Shown here: one piece after another, positions 1-4,714 of the stretch
Position numbering within the stretch: the stretch's first letter is position 1
Layout: every line of letters begins with the position of its first letter
Assembly: GCA_012514415.1 (NCBI GenBank)
Contig: JAAZAH010000253.1
Location: 1 to 5,261 of the forward strand
DNA from: Sandaracinaceae bacterium
Lineage (GTDB): Bacteria; Myxococcota_A; Polyangia; Polyangiales; Houyiibacteriaceae
Reading direction: 5' to 3'
DNA: 5,261 nucleotides
Notes under the pieces: model-generated
What the model was told of the DNA's origin: nothing
The model's database searches: none
What the model saw: only the letters and a program-made list of their open reading frames with translations
Made by a program: the position numbers and the translations under genes

Positions 1-44
1 AGCGCGAAATACCAATAGGCGACGGCTTGAGACTTGTAGCGCAT
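1..44 (-). CDS. norB: Nitric oxide reductase large subunit NorB, N-terminal fragment (runs off left edge)
   Basis: Only the first 14 codons are in the window. They read MRYKSQAVAYWYFA from an ATG at 44-42, with a GGAGA Shine-Dalgarno six bases upstream. The K/F-x-SQ-x-VA-x-x-YF pattern is the cytoplasmic N-terminus of cNOR NorB just before its first membrane helix; Pseudomonas NorB has a very similar SQAVA-x-PYF stretch. NorB is the haem b/b3-FeB membrane subunit of the haem-copper oxidase superfamily that reduces 2 NO to N2O. The gene follows norC on the same strand after 55 bp, the standard norCB order. The identification rests on this short stretch plus position, and none of the catalytic histidines are in view. 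Confidence 0.85.
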   Translation of the reverse strand, partial: MRYKSQAVAYWYFA

Positions 45-99
45 CGAAATTCTCCGTGTGTTCAGGGTGTCGCTTGCTCGATTGCGGCAGCCAGGTTCT

Positions 100-933
100 T
101 TACTTGAGGGTGACGAGGAACGCGACGAGCTGCTCGATTTCGGTTTCGCTCAGACTTTGCCCGTAGGTATCGGGCATGAATGAGACGCCGCCGGCGGAGT
201 ACATGCCGCCGGCCGTGAGATGGGCGCTCGGTGAGACGATGGACTCGCGGAGATAAGCCTCCACGTCGGTTGCTTCGCCCGTGTAGTCGCCCGATTGAAG
301 GAGCGCCTCGGCGCGCGTTGCGACGCCCGCGAGGCTCGGTCCTGCCCCGTCGGCTCCCGGGACGAGCGAGTGGCACGCAACACAGGTCGGAACGGTGGTC
401 CGAAAAAGGTTCTCTCCAATCGCGCGATCGTCGTCGCCTTCGGTGACAGGACGAAGTCCGGCCGATGTGGCACCGGAAGCGACGGCGCCCGCTTGGCCCG
501 GACCCCCGGTCACTAGAATCGGTCGAGGCGGCCAGCCTTGGTTGTCGACGTTCGCCACCCAATCGAGGAACTTGATGAGGTTCGTGATCTCTTCGTCTGC
601 GAGATTCTGTTGAGGCATCAAGCGGCGATGCCGCTGCTCATCATAGAAGGCTGCCGGATCCCGCATATAGGCTTCGAGATAAGCCTCGCTTCGGTGCTGG
701 GTGATCTTCGTCAGATCCGGAGCGTAATAAGCGCCCTCACCAAAGAGCGTATGGCAATTGATGCAGTTATATTTATGCCAAACATCCATCCCTTTGACGA
801 CTTCAGGAGTGATGTTTTCCGCGTTGGTGAGCGTGGGAAATTGACGGTGGCTGTCGATGGTCAATCCAAGAAAGACAACAATCGCCACGAGCGTCGAGCC
901 CCATGCGAAGATCCTTGCTTGTCGCTTTGTCAT
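100..933 (-). CDS. norC: Nitric oxide reductase cytochrome c subunit NorC, with an additional C-terminal cytochrome c domain
   Basis: 277 aa. This is the electron-entry subunit of cNOR, anchored in the inner membrane with its haem domains in the periplasm. Residues about 9-26 form an uncleaved N-terminal membrane anchor after a short basic stretch (TKRQAR). The first haem site is C57-I-N-C60-H61, followed by GEGAYYAPDL and a likely axial Met in RLMPQQ (M106), as in classical NorC. A Gly/Ala/Pro-rich linker (about 134-165) leads to a second cytochrome c domain with C184-V-A-C187-H188 and a likely axial Met in FMPDTYGQ (M253). Classical NorC is about 150 aa with one haem, so this is a two-haem version. 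The ATG at 933 has a GAGGA ribosome site (945-941) starting two bases after the stop of the preceding 41-codon gene, indicating one operon. norB follows. Alternative: another two-domain membrane cytochrome c, but the norB N-terminus downstream favours NorC. Confidence 0.92.
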   Translation of the reverse strand: MTKRQARIFAWGSTLVAIVVFLGLTIDSHRQFPTLTNAENITPEVVKGMDVWHKYNCINCHTLFGEGAYYAPDLTKITQHRSEAYLEAYMRDPAAFYDEQRHRRLMPQQNLADEEITNLIKFLDWVANVDNQGWPPRPILVTGGPGQAGAVASGATSAGLRPVTEGDDDRAIGENLFRTTVPTCVACHSLVPGADGAGPSLAGVATRAEALLQSGDYTGEATDVEAYLRESIVSPSAHLTAGGMYSAGGVSFMPDTYGQSLSETEIEQLVAFLVTLK

Positions 934-946
934 GCTGGGGTCCTCT

Positions 947-1072
947 TCAGACGTTGATGCCGGTCCAAAGCCGGATGATCATGATGGACGCGTAAAGCGC
1001 GGCACCCAGCATCAGCGCGAGCACGACATAGCTGACGATTTTAAAAGGCACGTAGAACTTCCGGATGTGCAT
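947..1072 (-). CDS. 41-aa single-span membrane protein at the head of the nor operon
   Basis: The open frame starts at ATG 1072-1070, seven bases after a strong GGGAGG ribosome site (1085-1080), and stops with TGA at 949-947, 13 bp before the norC start. The product begins MHIRKFYVPFKIVSYVVLAL and ends RLWTGINV. A basic, aromatic N-terminal stretch (residues 1-11) precedes one strongly hydrophobic helix (about 12-33), then a short tail. By the positive-inside rule the N-terminus should face the cytoplasm. I do not recognise a named family. Small single-helix proteins accompany many haem-copper oxidases (CcoQ-like, or NorH/NorF-type in nor clusters), so an accessory or assembly subunit of this NOR is a reasonable inference from position alone. 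The strong ribosome site, tight spacing to norC and hydrophobic pattern argue against a chance frame. Confidence 0.75.
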   Translation of the reverse strand: MHIRKFYVPFKIVSYVVLALMLGAALYASIMIIRLWTGINV

Positions 1073-1092
1073 GCCGGCCCCTCCCTTCTTGC

Positions 1093-1108
1093 CACGCGAA
1101 ATCGCGTG
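1093..1108. promoter_or_regulatory. Perfect palindrome in the nor leader (candidate operator or mRNA hairpin)
   Basis: CACGCGA-AA-TCGCGTG has 7-bp perfect arms and a 2-bp centre. It lies 20-35 bp upstream of the first nor-operon start codon, just before the ribosome site. As DNA it could be a dimeric regulator site overlapping the transcription start. As RNA the two-base loop is too tight for all seven pairs to form, so an operator is the better guess. It does not match the FNR/DNR (TTGAT-N4-ATCAA) consensus, and I see no NsrR-like match. Confidence 0.35.
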
Positions 1109-1120
1109 ACCTATTCACCG

Positions 1121-1149
1121 ACGCTAAACGATGCCCAATCCATTCTCAA
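1121..1149 (-). promoter_or_regulatory. Candidate sigma70-type promoter for the nor operon
   Basis: On the minus strand TTGAGA (1149-1144, five of six to TTGACA) is followed after 17 bp by TAGCGT (1126-1121, three of six to TATAAT), about 50 bp upstream of the first start codon. An alternative pairing slightly downstream is TTGGGC with GAATAG (1116-1111). Neither -10 is strong, which would fit an activated promoter. The -35 element lies in one arm of the inverted repeat at 1143-1164. I see no good sigma54 GG-N10-GC element here. Confidence 0.25.
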
Positions 1150-1164
1150 CCCCCCTTTTGAGAA
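1143..1164. promoter_or_regulatory. Inverted repeat TTCTCAA-N8-TTGAGAA overlapping the candidate nor -35
   Basis: The arms TTCTCAA and TTGAGAA are perfectly complementary over 7 bp and separated by eight bases (six C then two T). The repeat lies 71-92 bp upstream of the first nor-operon start codon and overlaps the best -35 match. This geometry fits a dimeric transcription factor. The half-site order (CAA outward to TTG) is the reverse of an FNR/NNR box, so the regulator cannot be named. No run of T follows on the minus strand, so it is not terminator-like in that direction. Confidence 0.4.
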
Positions 1165-1453
1165 GGAAGGCGATTTTTTCGACAGACGACGATGAATGTC
1201 ACCGCTGAGCGCGCTTCATTTATGCGAATGATTCGACCGCTAGCATTCGAGCGGAATGGGCCAGTGTGGCATATGGACGACAGCCCCGAAGCGGTGTTCG
1301 CCCCGCCCAGAGCGTGGCCATCATCCGGTCTGGTGAAGCGGCTTCAGGCGACGCCTTGCCATCGCTCGAGCCGACGAAAGGGTCGCGCGGCGCCGTTAGA
1401 GCAATCCCCCCATGGTATGCTTCTATTCTGAAGGCACGCTTGGCACCCGCCGA
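1165..1453. other. Intergenic stretch without a supportable gene
   Basis: Together with the nor promoter zone this makes a 381-bp gap between two minus-strand genes. A plus-strand frame of 79 codons beginning at 1192 exists, but it has no ribosome site at a normal distance, no hydrophobic or domain pattern, and the irregular composition of a chance frame in G+C-rich DNA. I see no tRNA-like cloverleaf, no tandem repeat and no clear hairpin with a T-run after the stop at 1454. Confidence 0.5.
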
Positions 1454-1843
1454 TTAAGCGAAGAGTCTTATCTCGGCGCCGAGGCGCTCCTCGGCTTCGT
1501 TCAAGCTCGAGACGACCTCATGGGGAAATGGAAGCGGCTGCAGCCACAGGATCGCCGTCAGCGCGCCTCGAACGACCGAGTTTGGGATCACGAAGACGCC
1601 GCGCTTACAGTAGCGGCGCAGCTCCGCCTCATGTTCGCGCGCATACTCGGCCATGCGCTGACGCTGGCGAGCGCTCGGCATCCCGGACTCGCTGGCGTCA
1701 AAGAGGATGACATAAGGTTTACGCCGCTCGAGGAGCGCCGCTTGTTCTCTCACATATTCCTCAAAGCGTGCATCATCGACGCTACCGACATAGGTGACGC
1801 GCACAAGGGGCCAAGCGGAGGAGTCGACGGTGACGCTTCCCAT
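1454..1843 (-). CDS. Small STAS/SpoIIAA-like protein of unknown function
   Basis: 129 aa, no signal peptide or membrane span, so probably cytoplasmic. The order of segments suggests the STAS/SpoIIAA-like alpha/beta fold: an N-terminal strand pair (VTVDSSAWPLVRVTYVGSV), a helix (about 22-40, DDARFEEYVREQAALLERR), a central strand ending in an acidic loop (YVILFDASESG, 44-54), an Arg/Glu-rich helix (about 57-77, RQRQRMAEYAREHEAEL), a strand (GVFVIPNS), then VVRGALTAILWLQPLPFPHEV and a C-terminal helix. I associate the RGALTAI-x-WL-x-P-x-PFPH block with a family of short uncharacterised proteins frequent in myxobacterial genomes; this is recall, not a search. No catalytic residues can be pointed out, and the phospho-acceptor Ser of true anti-sigma antagonists cannot be placed. 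No ribosome site is seen before the ATG at 1843, but the family-like start (VTVDSS-x-WPLV) supports it. The gene is divergent from the channel gene. Confidence 0.75.
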   Translation of the reverse strand: MGSVTVDSSAWPLVRVTYVGSVDDARFEEYVREQAALLERRKPYVILFDASESGMPSARQRQRMAEYAREHEAELRRYCKRGVFVIPNSVVRGALTAILWLQPLPFPHEVVSSLNEAEERLGAEIRLFA

Positions 1844-1860
1844 GACGCGGGTATCGCACA

Positions 1861-1870
1861 GACGCGCGTC
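1861..1870. promoter_or_regulatory. 10-bp palindrome just upstream of the STAS-like gene
   Basis: GACGCGCGTC is a perfect palindrome centred about 22 bp upstream of the start at 1843, where it would lie in the leader or at the transcription start of that gene. A TAAAAT hexamer on the minus strand (1888-1883) could be a -10 element, but no credible -35 lies at the right distance. In G+C-rich DNA a 10-bp palindrome can arise by chance. Confidence 0.2.
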
Positions 1871-1899
1871 CGAGCAACTGTGATTTTATCGAGCGCTAC

Positions 1900-1925
1900 C
1901 GCCCAAAGGGCGAAGAGGCGCCTCT
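1900..1925. promoter_or_regulatory. Two adjacent perfect palindromes in the divergent intergenic region
   Basis: CGCCC-AAA-GGGCG (1900-1912) is followed one base later by the 12-bp perfect palindrome AGAGGCGCCTCT (1914-1925). They lie 57-82 bp upstream of the STAS-like start, near where its -35 region would be, and about 230 bp upstream of the channel gene. Two back-to-back dyads fit cooperative binding of a dimeric regulator. No T-run follows on either strand, so a terminator is unlikely. The remainder of 1844-2153 holds no convincing gene. Confidence 0.35.
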
Positions 1926-2066
1926 GCCGATGCCGCGATCGTTTGCGGGCGCTCACCCCGAGCGGTGCGCTTCAGCGCCCATGGAAATATGCGCCTAGGA
2001 CTTGATGCCGCGGCCTCGACCGGTGCGCGCTCGCCCCACCATCTCTTCGACCCCGCGGGTGCGCGC

Positions 2067-2096
2067 TTGTCGAGATGCCGCTAAGACTTGTATATA
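2067..2096 (+). promoter_or_regulatory. Candidate sigma70-type promoter for the channel/binding-protein gene
   Basis: TTGTCG (2067-2072) is followed after 18 bp by TATATA (2091-2096), a rare A+T-rich patch in this intergenic region, about 57 bp before the GTG start. The -35 matches TTGACA in four of six positions and the -10 matches TATAAT in five of six. The decamer GGTGCGCGCT occurs at 2022-2031 and again at 2058-2067, abutting the -35, and might be a pair of activator sites. The leader contains CCCC-TCGTC-GGGG (2109-2121), a possible small hairpin. Confidence 0.45.
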
Positions 2097-2142
2097 CGCC
2101 CTTTCTCACCCCTCGTCGGGGCGCCCCGCGCCTCCGCATCAT

Positions 2143-2146
2143 GAGG
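2143..2146 (+). promoter_or_regulatory. Ribosome binding site that selects the GTG start at 2154
   Basis: GAGG (2143-2146) sits seven bases before GTG 2154-2156. The nearby ATG at 2141 is out of frame. The GTG places a short, basic, then hydrophobic signal peptide exactly at the N-terminus, which supports this start. Confidence 0.6.
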
Positions 2147-2153
2147 TCCCGCC

Positions 2154-4598
2154 GTGACGTGGAAAGCTCCGATCCAGACGCTGCTCCTCGGCCTTTGCCT
2201 TAGCCTTTGTCTGGGCGTCTCGCTCTCTTCGGCGCGCGCCGACGACGACAACTCGCCAACGGCGAGCGCCCCCACGTCTCGGATCTACGTCGGCCTCTAC
2301 CTCCACGACATCAGCAATCTCTCGCTCGGCGAGGGCACCTACGATGTCGACGCGGATCTCTGGGCCAAATGGTACGGTGACTTCGATCCCGACGAGATCC
2401 GCATCGCCAATGCCTCCGATATCGAGCGCGAGACCCTTGAGCTGTCACGCGACGGGGAGTGGCACTCCGCACGCTGGCGTGTCCGCGGTACCCTCCGCGG
2501 CGATTTCCCCGTGCATCACTTTCCGCTCGATCGACAAGCGATCAGCGTGCAGCTCGAGCTGCCTCGGGCGAAGGGCGAGCTCGTCCCGGATCTCGCCGGA
2601 AGTGGCATCGCCCATCGCTTCAGCATCACCGATTGGCATTGGTCGCCCGATTTCCGTCCGCTCGTGACGACCGAGCGCTATCCTTCCGATCTCGGGAGCC
2701 TTGTGGACGAGGGACGCTCGGCCGAGGTGCGCCGGGTCCGCTTCGAGGTCGCCCTCGAGCGTCCCCTCACGCCCGTTGTCTTAAAGCTCTTTCTGCCGCT
2801 CGCCATCGTCGCGCTGATCGTCTTCCTCTCGCTCTTCGTCCCGCCGGATGCGCTCCAGCCGCGGCTGACGATGTGCGTGACGGGGCTCGTCGCATGCTTC
2901 GCTTTTCAATTTAGCGTCGCCGATGTGATGCCATCCGTCGCCTATCTGACGCTTGCGGATTCACTCTTCATCATCGTCTACATCCTCGCGATCTTCTGCG
3001 TCACTGTAGCCGTCGCGGGCCACGTGCTTCTCGCGCGAAATCAAGAGGCGCTCGCAAAGAGCATCGGGCGCGGCGCGGCCACCGTCGCCCCTGTCGGGAT
3101 GGTGATCGCCGTCCTCGTCTCGATCCCTTCAAGGCCGCCCGAGACGCCGGAGCCGCTCGCCGAGGCGCCGAAAGTCGAGCGAAACGCGAGCCAGAAGGAT
3201 CTCCTCCGCATCGGCACGACAGCACCTCTTCGCGTCGCGTACTCCGCGATCGGCGCGGCCTCGTATTGGGGGCTCACCTACGAGCACGAAGGGCGCGCAC
3301 AGCCGCTCGTCCTAGAGCGCATGCCGCGAGTTGAGAACGACGCCATGCGCTTTCTCTCCGATGGGACGCTCGCCGTCACTTGGCGTATCCGCGAAGGGGC
3401 GCGCTGGTCGGACGGCACACCGATCACGGCCGCCGATATCGTCCTCCCGCTTGAGCTTCGCCCCGACCCGCGGATCGAATCGATCGAGATCGTCGATCCG
3501 CGCACCGTCGTCCTGAGGTGGAGCGATCGAGTGGTCGACGCGATCCGCGCGCCTCTGCTCTGGCCCTCGCAGCACCTCGAAGCGAGCATCGATAAGGACG
3601 ACGAGGCCGCGCTTCAAGACTATCTCACGAACGCGGTTCGGCCGGGCACGGGCCCTTACCAGATCGAGAGCGCGGACGAGTCCCGCATCGTCGCAACACG
3701 CAACCCGCATTTCGCCCTCGCCCCGGCAGCGATCGCCCGCGTGGAGCTCTCTCGTTTTGAGGATAGCGCGGCGCTCAGCGACGCCCTCAGGCGCGGAGAA
3801 ATCGATCTCACGACGCCGAACGCCCTCAGCCCCGAAGCGTTCGATGCCTTTGAAAATGCCCCCCGGTTTCACGCCGTCGAGGGCCCGAGTTCGAGCTTCG
3901 TCTTCCTCGCGCTCCCGCTCCGCGAGACTCCATGGGATAACCCCAACGCACGGAGGGCCTTGCTGAGCGCCATCGATCGCGCGAAGCTCGCGCTCGATGA
4001 GTGGGGAGACGCCTGCCGCGTGGCCGAGCTGCCGAGCCTCGAGGAGCTCCCTCCCGGCTCCAATCCCTCACGATATGCCCCGGATCGCGAGGCTTTCGAG
4101 GCGCTCGGCCTCGTGGGGACCGAGATCCCGATCCGCTGGGCGCCGCCGATCTCAGAGAGCTTTGTCGAGGGCATCGCGGCCAACCTTGAGGCGGTCGGGC
4201 TCATCCCGCGCCTCGAGCGTGTGGAGAATACCTGGCCCGCTTGGCTCGCCCAAGATTTCGAGGGGCTGCTCGTTCATCAGCTCCGGGTCGAGCGGAGCGC
4301 AAACCCCGCGCAGTGGTGGGCGCTCCGTTCCGTTGCAGGGCGCCTCCAGACCGAGGAGCGCCATAACGCGTGGACGGATGAGGTCGCAGAGCTCGTCGAA
4401 CAGTACGAACACGCCCTCTTCCGCGAACGGAGGGAGCAGCTCCGCCAGCGCCTCGATCGCGCTTGGCTCGAAGCGCTGCCGCTGATCCCCCTGGTCTTTG
4501 CGGGGGAGCGCATCGTCGCCGATCCTGCGCTGAGGGGCTGGGATCGCGCCGCCGAGGGGCTCTTTGGCAGGACGATGGACACTTGGTATTTCAAATAG
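2154..4598 (+). CDS. Pentameric ligand-gated ion channel subunit fused to a C-terminal family 5 solute-binding protein
   Basis: 814 aa, two folds in one frame. Signal peptide 1-29 (one Lys, hydrophobic core, ARA before DDD). Extracellular beta-sandwich about 42-203: RIYVGLYLHDISNLSLGEG and YDVDADLWAKWYGDF match the first strands of pLGICs. The Pro-loop is FPLDRQ (123-128) without flanking cysteines, as in prokaryotic members. ITDWHW (158-163) is in the loop B area. Membrane segments: M1 about 206-229 with the conserved Pro (P215), M2 about 236-256, M3 about 263-291, short M3-M4 loop, M4 about 307-325. M2 plus flanks (234-260) aligns gaplessly with GLIC by eye. A Pro/Glu-rich linker (326-345) leads to a full SBP_bac_5 domain (about 346-814) with its signatures: WRIREGARWSDGTPITAADI, GTGPYQIE (498-505), NPHF (517-520) and NPNARRALLSAIDRAKL. 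pLGIC C-termini are extracytoplasmic, so this domain should be periplasmic. The ligand is unknown; peptides, dipeptides, nickel or sugars are all family 5 options. No Opp/Dpp permease or ATPase genes are adjacent. Confidence 0.92.
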   Translation: MTWKAPIQTLLLGLCLSLCLGVSLSSARADDDNSPTASAPTSRIYVGLYLHDISNLSLGEGTYDVDADLWAKWYGDFDPDEIRIANASDIERETLELSRDGEWHSARWRVRGTLRGDFPVHHFPLDRQAISVQLELPRAKGELVPDLAGSGIAHRFSITDWHWSPDFRPLVTTERYPSDLGSLVDEGRSAEVRRVRFEVALERPLTPVVLKLFLPLAIVALIVFLSLFVPPDALQPRLTMCVTGLVACFAFQFSVADVMPSVAYLTLADSLFIIVYILAIFCVTVAVAGHVLLARNQEALAKSIGRGAATVAPVGMVIAVLVSIPSRPPETPEPLAEAPKVERNASQKDLLRIGTTAPLRVAYSAIGAASYWGLTYEHEGRAQPLVLERMPRVENDAMRFLSDGTLAVTWRIREGARWSDGTPITAADIVLPLELRPDPRIESIEIVDPRTVVLRWSDRVVDAIRAPLLWPSQHLEASIDKDDEAALQDYLTNAVRPGTGPYQIESADESRIVATRNPHFALAPAAIARVELSRFEDSAALSDALRRGEIDLTTPNALSPEAFDAFENAPRFHAVEGPSSSFVFLALPLRETPWDNPNARRALLSAIDRAKLALDEWGDACRVAELPSLEELPPGSNPSRYAPDREAFEALGLVGTEIPIRWAPPISESFVEGIAANLEAVGLIPRLERVENTWPAWLAQDFEGLLVHQLRVERSANPAQWWALRSVAGRLQTEERHNAWTDEVAELVEQYEHALFRERREQLRQRLDRAWLEALPLIPLVFAGERIVADPALRGWDRAAEGLFGRTMDTWYFK

Positions 4599-4622
4599 GG
4601 CTCAAGGCATCTGAGGCGCGCC

Positions 4623-4640
4623 CGCTTCCCGGCTGAAGCG
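4623..4640 (+). terminator. Weak terminator-like stem after the channel gene
   Basis: CGCTTC-CCGGCT-GAAGCG forms a 6-bp G+C-rich stem with a six-base loop, 24 bp after the stop codon. It is followed by CATATTTCG, which has only a short T-run. If it terminates at all, it is probably leaky, leaving read-through into the hydrolase gene possible. Confidence 0.3.
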
Positions 4641-4663
4641 CATATTTCGTCATCCTTTCGGGT

Positions 4664-4669
4664 TATCAT
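4664..4669 (+). promoter_or_regulatory. Possible -10 element for the hydrolase gene
   Basis: TATCAT (five of six to TATAAT) lies 45 bp upstream of the ATG at 4715. No good -35 is present 15-18 bp upstream; that space is an A+T-rich patch following the stem at 4623-4640. It may be a weak or activated promoter. Confidence 0.25.
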
Positions 4670-4714
4670 CCCGCTCCGCGCCGAAATGAAGCGCGCATAG
4701 CAGCAGAGAAGGCA

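Noticed and set aside
538..957. 139-codon plus-strand frame
   Set aside because: It is antisense to norC, where both CXXCH haem sites and the membrane anchor prove the minus-strand reading.
1192..1431. 79-codon plus-strand frame upstream of the nor operon
   Set aside because: No ribosome site at normal spacing (a purine run lies more than 20 bases away), no recognisable pattern, and it begins in the nor control region.
1412..2005. 197-codon plus-strand frame between the nor operon and the channel gene
   Set aside because: It lies opposite the 129-aa minus-strand gene, whose translation shows a coherent fold pattern. The plus-strand translation is Arg/Ala-rich with no domain, and there is no ribosome site.
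2118..2127. GGGGCGCCCC palindrome in the leader of the channel gene
   Set aside because: Short, made only of G and C, and expected by chance in this composition; it has no position-specific support.
2459..2914. 151-codon plus-strand frame inside the channel gene
   Set aside because: It is an out-of-frame Arg/Ser/Pro-rich shadow of the channel coding sequence, typical of G+C-rich DNA.
3312..3872. 186-codon minus-strand frame
   Set aside because: It is antisense to the SBP5 domain, whose signature blocks are unambiguous; the antisense product is Arg/Glu-rich without a domain.
2154..4598. Possibility that the channel and binding protein are two genes joined by an assembly artefact
   Set aside because: The frame is continuous, the linker is a natural Pro/Glu-rich spacer, no start codon with ribosome site or second signal peptide precedes the SBP5 part, and the topology is sensible.
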